NCBI RefSeq assembly: GCF_001440475.1
Contig: NZ_LLYB01000133.1
Coordinates: 11,377-70,506 of the forward strand
From: Bradyrhizobium lablabi
Lineage (GTDB): Bacteria > Pseudomonadota > Alphaproteobacteria > Rhizobiales > Xanthobacteraceae
Direction of reading: 5' to 3'
DNA: 59,130 nucleotides
The notes under the pieces were generated by a model. That model saw only the letters and a program-made list of their open reading frames with translations. It had not been told where the DNA came from and did not search any database. Of this stretch, positions 35,380 to 43,822 are shown one piece after another. Position 1 is the first letter of the stretch, and each line of letters starts with the position of its first letter. The position numbers were made by a program, and so were the translations under genes.

Positions 35380-36597
35380 TCAGCGTGACGTGTGCGACGC
35401 CAGTGAGCCCGATACTGCACCAACCGAGGCATCGGCATCGATCCACGACTTCGCCGTGACCTTGTCGCCTGGCACGAACTTCTGGAACCCGTCGACGACG
35501 ACGCGGTCGCCATCCTTCAGGCCCTCGCTGATCAGCCAGACACCGTCCTGCATCGCACCGGTGCGAACTGGCTGCGCCGCGACGCGACCGTCGTCCTTGA
35601 CGACGAACACTTCACTGCCGCCGCCGGCGTCGCGCTGAATGGCCTGCTGGGGCACGGCGATGGAATCGGAATCGATGCCCTGCTCGATCAGGACGCGGAC
35701 ATACATGCCCGGCAGCAATTCGCGATTTGGATTCGGGAACTGTCCGCGCAGCGTGACCTGCCCGGTATAGGCATCCACCTTGGCTTCGGAAAACAGCAGT
35801 TTGCCGGGGATCGGATAAACGGTTCCGTCGTCGAGCACGAGGCGGACCTTGGCCACATCGGGCGCGATGCGGTCGAGGTCGCCGCTTTCGAGCGCACGGC
35901 GCAGCTTGTGCATCTCCGAGACCGACTGGGTGAAGTCGGCGTAGATCGGATCGAGTTGCTGGATCGTGGCGAGACTGGTGGTCTCGTTCTGCACCACCAG
36001 CGCGCCTTCGCTCACCAGCGCCGCGCCGACGACGCCGCTGATCGGCGCACGGATCGTCGCGTAATCGAGATTGAGCTTGGCACGCGCGACTTCGGCCCGG
36101 CGGCTGCCGACCTCGGCCTCCGCCTGACGCTGGGCCGCAACGGCCTTTTCATTTTCGGCCTCGGGCGCTGCGCGCTGGTTCGTCAGCGTGGCAATTCGCT
36201 TCGCGTGCTGCGCGGCCAGGTCGAACGCAGCCACGGCCTTATCGAGCGCGGCCTCGCTCGCCTGCAATTCGACTTCGAACGGCTTGGGATCGATGCGGTA
36301 CAGCGGATCGCCAGCCTTCACCTCGGTGCCCTGCTGGAACAGGCGCTCGACGACGATGCCCGAGACGCGCGCACGCACTTCGGAGACGCGCGTCGGCGCG
36401 ATCCGGCCAGGCAATTCGCGGATAATGGCCCGGGACTGCGGGCGCACGGTAAAGGTTCCCACTTCAGGCTCGGCAGCAGGTACCGGCGCCGCCGCGATGG
36501 CGGTCGGTTCTTTACAGCCAGCCAATAGCGGCGTCATCGCAGCCAACATCAAAACGATGAATGCCGATTGCGGTCGAAGTCCGGACATTGAAAGCAT
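35380..36597 (-). CDS. RND efflux periplasmic adaptor lipoprotein
   Basis: A 405-residue membrane-fusion protein (AcrA/MexA type). The lipobox LLAGC sits near residue 28 of a signal peptide. The two halves of the lipoyl domain flank a helical hairpin: VSEVRARVSGIVVERLFQQG before, and YATIRAPISGVVGAALVSEG after. The beta-barrel ends GQFPNPNRELLPGMYVRVLI. It is first in the operon with the pump. A palindrome TATTGCGATGCAATA (36711-36725) upstream could be an operator; no regulator gene is near. Confidence 0.95.
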   Translation of the reverse strand: MLSMSGLRPQSAFIVLMLAAMTPLLAGCKEPTAIAAAPVPAAEPEVGTFTVRPQSRAIIRELPGRIAPTRVSEVRARVSGIVVERLFQQGTEVKAGDPLYRIDPKPFEVELQASEAALDKAVAAFDLAAQHAKRIATLTNQRAAPEAENEKAVAAQRQAEAEVGSRRAEVARAKLNLDYATIRAPISGVVGAALVSEGALVVQNETTSLATIQQLDPIYADFTQSVSEMHKLRRALESGDLDRIAPDVAKVRLVLDDGTVYPIPGKLLFSEAKVDAYTGQVTLRGQFPNPNRELLPGMYVRVLIEQGIDSDSIAVPQQAIQRDAGGGSEVFVVKDDGRVAAQPVRTGAMQDGVWLISEGLKDGDRVVVDGFQKFVPGDKVTAKSWIDADASVGAVSGSLASHTSR

Positions 36598-36930
36598 TGC
36601 CCCAGTTCAGGTTTGAGAGCGCGAATTGAGCATTCGCGACGTTGTCGCAGGAGGACGTCGTTAGAGGTCTCAGGAACTCACGATTGATGACGTACAGGAT
36701 AGGGGCGGCCTATTGCGATGCAATACGCTGTCGCGGCGGCCCAATGTCACATAACGCTATCGCGCTGAATTATCGCCGATTTTCCGAGACTCACTCGATT
36801 GTGAGCCGGGTTCCATCCCACCGCTTGCGTGGAATCGCCAACGAAGAATCGGCGAACATGTCGTTTGGCTGCAAGCGATTGCACGAGATGCCGAAGCACG
36901 AGCCGTCAGGCACGAATCGGTTAACGCCGC
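36598..36930. other. Gene-free stretch, 333 bases
   Basis: Holds the upstream region of the efflux operon and the downstream end of the methyltransferase gene, both on the minus strand. Besides the palindrome at 36711-36725, an imperfect stem ATCCCACCG/CGTGGAAT is near 36815-36836. No convincing gene. Confidence 0.5.
36711..36725. promoter_or_regulatory. 15-bp palindrome upstream of the efflux operon
   Basis: TATTGCGATGCAATA is symmetric around a three-base centre and lies about 115 bases upstream of the adaptor start, a plausible repressor site. No TetR or MarR gene adjoins, so a distant regulator would be needed. Confidence 0.35.
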
Positions 36931-37959
36931 CTAATCGGCCACGTTCATTCGGTACTGGCTGACGCCCCACTCGCTGCCACCAGCGTAGCCGAACAGGCCG
37001 GCGGTAGCGAGCAGGAACCAGCGCCAGCGCCGCATCCAGAGCGCGGTTTCGCCGCCATGGACCTTGCGAAGCACGCGCTCGACGTCGTCGCGATGCGAAT
37101 CGAAGTTCGCCAGCCAATCCTGCGCGGTGCGCTGATAATGCGCGCCGCTCCAGCGCCATTCCTTTTCGACCCCGAAGACATCGGCATATTGCCGGATCAG
37201 ATGATGGCTCGGCATCACGCCGCCGGTAAAGAAATGCTGCGCGATCCAGTCCTCGCCGTCGGCGCGATCGAACAGATAGGCGCCCGAGCGATGGGTGAAG
37301 ATGTGCAGGAAGAAGCGTCCGTCGGGCTTCAGCCATGCGCGCAGCCGGACCATCAATTCGCGCCAGTTCATCATGTGCTCGAACATCTCGATGCAGAGGA
37401 TGCGGTCGTACCGCGCTTCCGGCGCGAACAGGTTCACGTCCGACGTGATGACGCGCAGATTGGCCAGGCCGCGCTTGGCGGTTTCGCGCTCGATATATTC
37501 GCGCTGCGCGTTGGAGTTGGAAACCGCCGTAACCTGCGAATGCGGGAACTGCCGCGCCATCCACAGCGACAGCGCCCCCCAGCCGCAGCCGAGTTCGAGG
37601 ATCGACTGTCCGTCGGCTAGATCGGCATGCTCCACCGTCTGGCGCAGCGCCTCTTCCTCGGCCTCTTGCAAGGTCGAGGCTGTCTCCTTGTAGAAGCAGC
37701 AGGAATATTTCCGGTTAGGGCCGAGCACATGGCCGAAGAATGCTGCGGGCACCTGGTAACGCTGGGCGCAGGCCCCGTCGGTGTACTCGGTGATCGCGCG
37801 CGCCGCCATTTCGTCGGCCAGCCAGGCGTCGCTTTCCGCATTCCCGGTGGCGAGCTTGGTGGCGGTGCGTGAGCACAGCCCCTGGATCGCGGCCCGGACA
37901 ATCGGATCGGGCAGCGGCACCCGCTCGGCAGTACCCATGATGGTGGAGACGAAGCTCAT
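36931..37959 (-). CDS. Cyclopropane-fatty-acid-synthase-like SAM methyltransferase
   Basis: A 342-residue class I methyltransferase of the CFA synthase/Cfa1-like family. The SAM motif is SILELGCGWGALSLWMA, the post-I segment VTAVSNSNAQREYIE, and the acidic loop CIEMFEHMMNWRELM. YSCCFYKETASTLQEAEEEAL before the SAM fold is typical of the family. The product may be a methylated lipid or other substrate; true Cfa proteins are longer and carry an N-terminal lipid-binding domain largely lacking here. ATG 37959 follows GGAGGGAG. The last ~40 residues have a hydrophobic stretch (FLLATAGLFGYAGG). Confidence 0.88.
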   Translation of the reverse strand: MSFVSTIMGTAERVPLPDPIVRAAIQGLCSRTATKLATGNAESDAWLADEMAARAITEYTDGACAQRYQVPAAFFGHVLGPNRKYSCCFYKETASTLQEAEEEALRQTVEHADLADGQSILELGCGWGALSLWMARQFPHSQVTAVSNSNAQREYIERETAKRGLANLRVITSDVNLFAPEARYDRILCIEMFEHMMNWRELMVRLRAWLKPDGRFFLHIFTHRSGAYLFDRADGEDWIAQHFFTGGVMPSHHLIRQYADVFGVEKEWRWSGAHYQRTAQDWLANFDSHRDDVERVLRKVHGGETALWMRRWRWFLLATAGLFGYAGGSEWGVSQYRMNVAD

Positions 37960-38409
37960 GACCACTCCCTCCGCTCTTGGCACGATCCTTTTCGAAGACA
38001 GGTTCCGACTTTGTACTGACGCGCCCCTCCGGGTCCGGAATCAGGTCGGGGGCGAACGCGGGAAGAACGCGCTGGTACGCAACTGGCAGTCGCGATGGCG
38101 CCACGGCCGGGCAGCGGGCAGGTAGCCGGCCCGGCCAAGGTTGCCGGTTCGCTGTTGCACCACCCCGGCGCCCATCAGCGCCGCAAGCAATGCAGCAATG
38201 GTAACCACCGCCACAAGATATAAGGCCGTCACGAAAAATCCCGGTTGGACATCGAGCAGTTCCAAAATACGTTGATGTCAAAGCCCAGGTTCGGGAAGAG
38301 GTTCCGCCGTCATGTGCCCGAAATCGCGGCTTCCAGCTTTTTTCTCCGGCCCGCTGTGCCATATTGGCCTCCAGTCCGGCTCTCGTAATGGATGACACCC
38401 CGTTTCGTA
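37960..38409. other. 450-base gap between methyltransferase and MotA-like gene
   Basis: Divergent promoter region. It contains the possible small membrane reading frame at 38041-38265 and a tandem duplication at 38383-38424. I see no other element. Confidence 0.5.
38041..38265 (-). CDS. Possible small membrane protein
   Basis: A 74-codon reading frame upstream of the methyltransferase. The first half reads as one transmembrane segment (GFFVTALYLVAVVTIAALLA), while the second half (RPWRHRDCQLRTSAFFPRSP) looks like non-coding translation. The only start is TTG at 38265 with no good ribosome site. It may be a real small gene with a decayed end or chance; coding of the hydrophobic half is the only support. 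Confidence 0.3.
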   Translation of the reverse strand: MELLDVQPGFFVTALYLVAVVTIAALLAALMGAGVVQQRTGNLGRAGYLPAARPWRHRDCQLRTSAFFPRSPPT

Positions 38410-38424
38410 ATGGATGACACCCCG
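38383..38424. repeat. 22-bp-period tandem duplication over the start of the MotA-like gene
   Basis: TCGTAATGGATGACACCCCG occurs at 38383-38402 and again at 38405-38424. Each copy contains ATGGATGAC, so the duplication doubles the initiation region; only the second copy's first ATG (38410) and the first copy's second ATG (38392) are in frame. Confidence 0.85.
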
Positions 38425-39414
38425 CAAATGCCCTCAGGCCACTCCTCCCGCTCCGAAATGGAGATCGAACTGAGCAAACTGTCCTCGCCCCGGATCTTCC
38501 TGGTGCGGATGCTGGTGTTCCTGGTGCTGTGCGCGCTGGTCGCGGTCGTACTCTACAAGCAGATCATCACAGCCTTCTTTGCCAATCCCGGCCTCAACGC
38601 GCTGATCGGCGGGGTGCTGCTGATCGGCATCATCCTGTCGTTCCGGCAGGTGATCCGGCTCTATCCGGAAGTGGCTTGGGTCAACAATTTCCGTATCGCC
38701 GATCCCGGGCTGGCGATCGACCGCCGCCCGAAGCTGCTGGCGCCGATGGCGGCAATCCTCGGCGGCGAGCGCTCGGGGCGGATGACGATCTCGCAGCAGA
38801 CCATGCGGCATTTGCTGGATTCGATCGCGACGCGGCTGGACGAAGCGCGCGATATTTCCCGCTACATGACGGGCTTGCTGGTGTTTCTCGGCCTGCTCGG
38901 CACCTTCTGGGGTCTGATCGAAACCGTCGGTTCCGTCGGCAAGGTGATCGAAGGCCTGAAGGTCGGCGGCGATTCCGGCTCCCTGTTCGACACCCTGAAG
39001 GACGGACTGGCCGCGCCGCTCGGCGGCATGGGCATTTCGTTCTCGTCCTCGCTGTTCGGCCTCGCCGGTTCCCTGATCCTGGGTTTCCTCGACCTGCAGT
39101 CGAGCCAGGCGCAGAACCGCTTCTATACCGACCTCGAGGACTGGCTGGCCTCCACCGTGCGCGAATATGGCGACGGGTCGGGCGGCGAAATACAGCATGC
39201 GATGGAGCGCATCCGCGCGGTGGTCGAAGAGAGCGGCGGCAGCCGCAACACCACGGCGGCGATGGCCAATCTCGCGGAGGCCATTCAGGGCCTGGTCGCC
39301 CATATGCGCACCGAGCAGCAGATGATCCGCGAATGGGCCGACGGCCAGGGCGAGCAGAACCGCGAGATCAAGAAGCTGTTGGAGCGGATCGCCAAGCAGC
39401 CCGAGAAGAGCTGA
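38410..39414 (+). CDS. MotA/TolQ/ExbB-like proton channel subunit
   Basis: A 334-residue membrane protein. TM helices lie at about residues 30-50 (MLVFLVLCALVAVVLY), 58-80, 150-170 (GLLVFLGLLGTFWGLIETVG) and 205-230. The GLLGTFWGL and GGMGISFSSSLFGLAGSL segments match the pore helices of MotA/ExbB proteins. The C-terminal ~90 residues are a cytoplasmic helix. ATG 38410 is preferred (MDDTPQMPSGHSS); 38392 adds six residues. It is paired with an OmpA-domain protein, so the two form a proton-driven motor or scaffold, not the flagellar stator by sequence length and context. Confidence 0.87.
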   Translation: MDDTPQMPSGHSSRSEMEIELSKLSSPRIFLVRMLVFLVLCALVAVVLYKQIITAFFANPGLNALIGGVLLIGIILSFRQVIRLYPEVAWVNNFRIADPGLAIDRRPKLLAPMAAILGGERSGRMTISQQTMRHLLDSIATRLDEARDISRYMTGLLVFLGLLGTFWGLIETVGSVGKVIEGLKVGGDSGSLFDTLKDGLAAPLGGMGISFSSSLFGLAGSLILGFLDLQSSQAQNRFYTDLEDWLASTVREYGDGSGGEIQHAMERIRAVVEESGGSRNTTAAMANLAEAIQGLVAHMRTEQQMIREWADGQGEQNREIKKLLERIAKQPEKS

Positions 39415-39421
39415 AGTTCGC

Positions 39422-39528
39422 GTCCCGGACGCGGCGCAGCACGTCAGTGATGCGACGCAGCGCCGGGACCAATCACGAACAGTCCCGGCGTTGCAGCGCG
39501 GCGTGTCACGCCACACAGCGTCCGGGAC
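39422..39528. repeat. Palindromic repeat, family F
   Basis: Arms GTCCCGGACGC (39422-39432) and GCGTCCGGGAC (39518-39528) bound GC-rich sequence between the two channel genes. Confidence 0.6.
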
Positions 39529-39548
39529 AAGAATACCGGAGACAATAA

Positions 39549-40577
39549 ATGGCCCTCGCCCGTGCCCGACGCAGTGAATCCGGCTTCAACTACTGGCCGG
39601 GTTTCGTCGACGCGCTGTCGACGCTGGTGCTGTCGATCGTGTTCCTGCTGTCGGTGTTCCTGGTGGTGCAGTTCTTCCTGTCGCAGGAGGTCACCGGCAA
39701 GGACAAGGCGCTGGAACAGCTCAACGCCAAGATCGCGCAGCTCAACGATCTCTTGTCACTGGAAAAGCTCGGCAAGCTTGCACTCGACGACCAGGTCTCG
39801 CAGCTGCGTGCCGGCCTTGCCGCCGCGGAAGGCGAACGCGACCGCGTCAAGGGACTTTACGAAGGGCTGGCTGGCGCCGGCGGCGACGCCCAGGGCCGCG
39901 CCAGCGAGCTCAACAAGGCGCTCGAATCCGAAAAGGCCGTCTCCTCGCGCGCGCTCGCCCAGATCGAGGTGCTGAACCAGCAAATCAGCGCGCTGCGCCG
40001 CCAGCTCGCCGCGCTCGAGGAAGCGCTGGAAGCCTCCGAGAAGCGTGACAAGGAATCGCAGGGACGGATTGCCGATCTTGGCCAGCGCCTGAACGTGGCG
40101 CTGGCACAGCGCGTGCAGGAATTGTCGCGCTACCGTTCGGAATTTTTCGGCCGCTTGCGCGCCATCCTGGGCAACCGCCCGGACATCCGCATCGTCGGCG
40201 ACCGTTTCGTCTTCCAGTCAGAAGTCTTTTTTGACACCGGTCAGGCCCTGCTGCTGCCCGAGGGCCGTGCCGAGCTGGATAAACTTGCAACGGCGCTGAT
40301 CGATCTGGACAAGCAGATTCCAAGCGAGATCGGCTGGGTGCTGCGGGTCGACGGCCACACCGACATGCGGCCGATCAACTCGCCGCTGTTCAAGTCCAAC
40401 TGGGAATTGTCGTCGGCGCGCGCCATCTCCGTGGTGCAATATCTGGTCTCGCTCGGCGTGCCCGCGCAGCGGCTGGTCGCCGCCGGCTTCGCCGAATTCC
40501 AGCCGCTGGACTCCGCACCCAACGAAGACGCCTACAAGCGCAACCGCCGCATCGAGCTGAAGCTGACGGAACGCTGA
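39549..40577 (+). CDS. MotB-like protein with coiled coil and OmpA domain
   Basis: A 342-residue protein. The N-terminal TM helix carries the conserved Asp of proton channels (YWPGFVDALSTLVLSIVFLL). A long coiled coil (about residues 50-190) contains SRALAQIEVLNQQISALRRQ. The C-terminal OmpA domain (about 205-342) shows FFDTGQALLLPEGRAELDKL, RVDGHTDMRPI, ELSSARAISVVQYLVSLGVP and the closing NRRIELKLTER. It partners with the preceding channel protein. A 135-base gap with a palindromic repeat separates the genes. Confidence 0.9.
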   Translation: MALARARRSESGFNYWPGFVDALSTLVLSIVFLLSVFLVVQFFLSQEVTGKDKALEQLNAKIAQLNDLLSLEKLGKLALDDQVSQLRAGLAAAEGERDRVKGLYEGLAGAGGDAQGRASELNKALESEKAVSSRALAQIEVLNQQISALRRQLAALEEALEASEKRDKESQGRIADLGQRLNVALAQRVQELSRYRSEFFGRLRAILGNRPDIRIVGDRFVFQSEVFFDTGQALLLPEGRAELDKLATALIDLDKQIPSEIGWVLRVDGHTDMRPINSPLFKSNWELSSARAISVVQYLVSLGVPAQRLVAAGFAEFQPLDSAPNEDAYKRNRRIELKLTER

Positions 40578-40605
40578 GGTAATCTTTCCAGCGGCCCAAC
40601 AACCT

Positions 40606-40665
40606 CGTCATGGCCGGGCAAAAGCGCGAAGCGCGTCTTCGCGCAGATGTCCCGGCCATGACGAC
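40606..40665. repeat. Dispersed palindromic repeat, family C
   Basis: Perfect 14-base arms TCGTCATGGCCGGG (40606-40619) and CCCGGCCATGACGA (40652-40665) around a CGCGAAGCGCG core. Located just after the OmpA-domain gene, where it could also serve as a transcript end. Confidence 0.85.
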
Positions 40666-40761
40666 ATCCTTCCACGTCCCGTGACGTCGGTCACGGCCCT
40701 TACGGACTGGATCCTTTAGCCACTTCGGCGATTACCAGCTCAACCCTAGGAGGGCGATCCC

Positions 40762-40991
40762 ATGAAGCTGGCCGAGTTTGCGAAGGGTTCTGCGACGTTC
40801 CTGGTGGTGATCGTCGCCGGGTTGCTGTCGACCGCCTATGTGGTTTTGCGGCAGGCGCCGCGCGTTCCGACGCACCGCCCGCCTCGACCGCCGCCTGTGT
40901 CGGCGCGGATGGCAGCTGGAAAAATTGGCCGTGGCCGAACGTGCCGGCGCTCTCGCCAAAATGCCGCGGGGACGCCAGGCCACACAGCTAA
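40762..40991 (+). pseudogene. Small membrane protein gene with probable frameshift
   Basis: AGGAGGGCG precedes ATG 40762, and the first 31 codons encode a clear signal-anchor (EFAKGSATFLVVIVAGLLST, then AYVVLRQA). After that the frame becomes Arg/Pro-rich and unnatural. The frame one base back, from about 40863, reads RSDAPPASTAACVGADGSW, KNWPWPNVPALSPKC and ends at TAA 40989-40991, which looks like real protein with two Cys. Joining them needs one extra base near 40850-40880, giving about 76 residues. A genuine one-base deletion or a sequencing error in a GC run are both possible. Confidence 0.6.
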
Positions 40992-41087
40992 AGCGTCGCT
41001 CGCGGAAATACCCCCAACCCTCGCCCGCAAGCGGGAGAGGGAGTGCACCTTCTTCCTGGTCGCAATCAAATCCAATTTCATCATGCT

Positions 41088-41288
41088 CTAGACGCCGCGA
41101 ATGAGCACTCCCGCCGTCAACACGACATAAGCGATGGCGAGCACGTCGAACACGTGCGATGGGGTGATGATGGGGATCGAAACATGGGCGTAGCGAACGA
41201 GCAGCGCACACACCGCGAGGATGAACGAAATCAGGAAGATAACGACCGAGGGGGGCGTCAGGGCAAAACCACCGCGGCGAAAGGGCAT
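41088..41288 (-). CDS. Small two-helix membrane protein
   Basis: A 66-residue protein, MPFRRGGFALTPPSVVIFLI onward, with TM helices at about residues 13-35 (SVVIFLISFILAVCALLV) and 46-64 (VFDVLAIAYVVLTAGVLI). A perfect AGGAGGTGA lies at ideal distance from ATG 41288, strong evidence of translation. It is convergent with the frameshifted small gene and lies downstream of the ABC exporter on the same strand. Function unknown. Confidence 0.82.
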   Translation of the reverse strand: MPFRRGGFALTPPSVVIFLISFILAVCALLVRYAHVSIPIITPSHVFDVLAIAYVVLTAGVLIRGV

Positions 41289-41368
41289 AATCACCTCCTG
41301 TTGAATGGGCCGGGCAAAAAGCACAGCGTTGCAACAACAGAGCGGTGGTTTCGGTTCCCTGTGATCGG

Positions 41369-43225
41369 CTACACGCCTTCGAATTGCAGCCGCGCCAATC
41401 GCGCGTAGAGCCCGTTTGCTGCAACCAATTCGGCGTGCGTGCCCTGCTCGACGATCCGGCCCTGGTCCATCACCATGATTCGGTCGCAGGACAAGACGGT
41501 CGCGAGGCGATGGGCGATCACGAGCGTGGTGCGGTGGCGCATCAGTTCTTCCAGCGCGGTCTGCACCAGCGTCTCGCTTTCGGCATCGAGCGCCGACGTT
41601 GCCTCGTCGAGCAGCAATAGCGGCGCGTCGCGCAGGATGGCACGCGCAATCGCGATGCGCTGGCGCTGGCCGCCCGACAGCGTCACGCCGCGCTCGCCGA
41701 GTTGCGCCTCGAAGCCGCCGGGCAGCTTGCGCAGGAATTCGGTGGCATGCGCCAGATCGGCGGCGCGCTCGACTTCGGCATCGCTGGCATTCGGCCGGCC
41801 GAAGCGGATGTTCTCGCGCGCGCTGGCCGCGAACACCACGGAGTCCTGCGGCACCAGCGCGATGCGCGAGCGCACGTCGACCGGATCGGCCGATTTGACC
41901 GGCACGCCATCGAGCGAAATCGTGCCGCGCGCGGGATCGTAGAAGCGCAGCAGCAGATGAAACAGCGTGCTCTTGCCCGCCCCTGACGGACCTACGATCG
42001 CGACCTTTTCGCCGGCCTTGACGGAGAGCGAAACATTATCGATCGCGAGCACGTCCGGCCGCGCCGGATAGGCGAAGCTGACATTCTCGAACCCGACATC
42101 GCCGCGCGCCGGCTGCGGCAGCGCGACCGGCTGCGGCGGCGCCGTGATCTGCGATTTGACCCTAAGGATCTCGAACAGCCGCTCGGCGGCGCCGGAGGCG
42201 GCCGAGACTTCGCCCCAGACCTCGCTGAGCTGGCCGAGACCGGTTGCGGCGAACGCCGCATACAGCACGAACTGGCCGAGCCGGCCGGGCGTGATCTGGC
42301 CGGTCAGCACGTCGTGCGAACCGACCCAGAGGATCGCGACCACGCTGGAGAACACGATGAAGATGATGATCAGCGTCAGAACCGCGCGCGCCCGCGTCGA
42401 GCTGCGCGCCGCCTCATAGGCCTGCTCGACCTCGCCACCGAAGCGGGTCGTCGCCATCCGCTCGCTGGTATAGGCCTGCACGGTCCTGATCGCGCCGACC
42501 AGTTCGGACGCGTAGGCGCTGGCATCCGCAAGCGTATCCTGCGCATTGCGCGAGAGCCGCCGCACCCAGCGGCCGAACGCGACCAGCGGAATCACGATCA
42601 CCGGGATCGCCAGCAGTACGAACCCTGAAAGCTTCGGGCTCGTGATCACCATCATGGTGGCGGCGCCGATGAACAGCATCATGTTGCGCAGCGCGATCGA
42701 CACCGAGGCGCCGACGGCGGACTTGATCTGGGTGGTGTCGGCGGTCAGCCGCGACACCAGTTCGCCCGAGCGCGCGGAATCGAAGAAGGCCGGCGACAGC
42801 GAGATCAGATGCGCGAACACGTCGCGCCTGAGGTCGGCGACGATGCGCTCGCCGATCGTCATCACGAGGTAGTAGCGCGAGGCGCTGGCGGCGGCGAGCA
42901 CGGCGACGACCGCGATCATGACGCTGAAATAGCTGTTGATCAGGGCGATGCCTTCGGGGCTGAAGCCGAAATCGATCATGCGGCGGACCGCGATCGGCAC
43001 CACCAGCGTGGTGATCGCCGCGACCGTCAGCGAGATGAAGGCGAGGAGCGCGCGGCCGCGGTAGCGGGCGACATAGGGCGCCAGCGCCAATAGCGGCCGG
43101 AGCCTTGCCCGGGTCTTGGCCGGCGACTCCGTCAGTTGCGCCTCGATGAAGGCCTCTTCCTCGAGCAGGGCGTCGCGCCGTGGGGGCGCGGTTTTGACGT
43201 CTTCAAGCTGTTCCGCTGCGCTCAT
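41369..43225 (-). CDS. ABC exporter, fused permease and ATPase (MsbA-like)
   Basis: A 618-residue half-transporter. The TM domain (about residues 45-330) has six helices, including RALLAFISLTVAAITTLVV and the coupling region SRLTADTTQIKSAVG. The nucleotide-binding domain has Walker A GPSGAGKST, the Q loop in IALVPQDSVVFAAS, the signature TLSGGQRQRIAIAR, Walker B LLLLDEATSALD and the H loop VIAHRLATV. It dimerises to export lipids or drugs; the substrate is unknown. ATG 43225 chosen from the natural N terminus. Divergent from rpmE. Confidence 0.95.
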   Translation of the reverse strand: MSAAEQLEDVKTAPPRRDALLEEEAFIEAQLTESPAKTRARLRPLLALAPYVARYRGRALLAFISLTVAAITTLVVPIAVRRMIDFGFSPEGIALINSYFSVMIAVVAVLAAASASRYYLVMTIGERIVADLRRDVFAHLISLSPAFFDSARSGELVSRLTADTTQIKSAVGASVSIALRNMMLFIGAATMMVITSPKLSGFVLLAIPVIVIPLVAFGRWVRRLSRNAQDTLADASAYASELVGAIRTVQAYTSERMATTRFGGEVEQAYEAARSSTRARAVLTLIIIFIVFSSVVAILWVGSHDVLTGQITPGRLGQFVLYAAFAATGLGQLSEVWGEVSAASGAAERLFEILRVKSQITAPPQPVALPQPARGDVGFENVSFAYPARPDVLAIDNVSLSVKAGEKVAIVGPSGAGKSTLFHLLLRFYDPARGTISLDGVPVKSADPVDVRSRIALVPQDSVVFAASARENIRFGRPNASDAEVERAADLAHATEFLRKLPGGFEAQLGERGVTLSGGQRQRIAIARAILRDAPLLLLDEATSALDAESETLVQTALEELMRHRTTLVIAHRLATVLSCDRIMVMDQGRIVEQGTHAELVAANGLYARLARLQFEGV

Positions 43226-43314
43226 GAAATCCGACCGGTTTTGCCGTCCCCAGATAGGCCCCGCCGCCCCCTCTGGCAAATCCGGGAGATTCCCAATCAG
43301 GAAGGATACGTAGC

Positions 43315-43342
43315 TTGTTTTGGCGGCCGCCTTACGTTATAG
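43315..43342 (+). promoter_or_regulatory. Candidate promoter for rpmE
   Basis: TTGTTT and TTATAG are separated by 16 bases, about 65 bases upstream of the rpmE start, in the gap divergent from the ABC exporter. The match to the housekeeping consensus is fair. Confidence 0.4.
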
Positions 43343-43405
43343 AGCCGCCCAAATCCTGTACCCATTGCCTATTGAGACGGGCGCCGGCGCGCCGAAGGAT
43401 ATGCC

Positions 43406-43633
43406 ATGAAAGCCGAAATTCACCCGAATTATCATACGATTACGGTCGTGATGACCGACGGGACCGAGTACCAGACCCGCTCCACCTGGGGCAAGGAAGG
43501 CGACAAGCTGAACCTAGATATCGACCCCAAGTCGCACCCGGCCTGGACCGGCGGCTCCCAGCAGATTCTCGACCGCGGCGGCCGTGTGTCGCGCTTCCAG
43601 AAGAAGTTTTCGGGCTTCCTCAAGAAGGACTGA
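43406..43633 (+). CDS. rpmE: Ribosomal protein L31, cysteine-free form
   Basis: A 75-residue large-subunit protein: MKAEIHPNYHTITVVMTDG, TRSTWGKEGDKLNLDIDPKS and the closing RVSRFQKKFSGFL. The zinc-binding cysteines of the C+ form are absent, so binding of zinc is not expected. A good terminator follows 36 bases later, so it is monocistronic. Confidence 0.97.
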   Translation: MKAEIHPNYHTITVVMTDGTEYQTRSTWGKEGDKLNLDIDPKSHPAWTGGSQQILDRGGRVSRFQKKFSGFLKKD

Positions 43634-43669
43634 GGGTTTCGGACCCCTCCCCGTTCGCGTCCATAATGC

Positions 43670-43699
43670 AAAACGCCCCGGTTTCGCGGGGCGTTTTTT
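43670..43699 (+). terminator. Rho-independent terminator of rpmE
   Basis: AAAACGCCCC and GGGGCGTTTT pair around an eight-base loop, followed by TTTTTT. Placement 36 bases after the L31 stop codon is ideal. Confidence 0.9.
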
Positions 43700-43718
43700 G
43701 TTGGGTGCTCGCCTATCC

Positions 43719-43804
43719 CGTCATTGCGAGGAGCGAAAGCGACGAAGCAATCCACCGCGCCGCAAGCGGATAAGTGGATTGCTTCGCTACGCTCGCAATG
43801 ACGG
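43719..43804. repeat. Dispersed palindromic repeat, family A
   Basis: Arms CGTCATTGCGAGGAGCGAAA onward and AGTGGATTGCTTCGCTACGC onward to CAATGACGG form an imperfect long hairpin. Related to 19-54 and 54993-55082. Lies between the rpmE terminator and the DUF1465 gene. Confidence 0.8.
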
Positions 43805-43822
43805 CGGAGAGAGTTTCCTGGC

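Noticed and set aside
38410..40577. Zorya defence system (ZorA/ZorB)
   Set aside because: A MotA-like plus OmpA-like pair is present, but there are no ZorC, ZorD or ZorE genes beside it and the first protein is shorter than ZorA with its long tail. Neighbours are ordinary genes.
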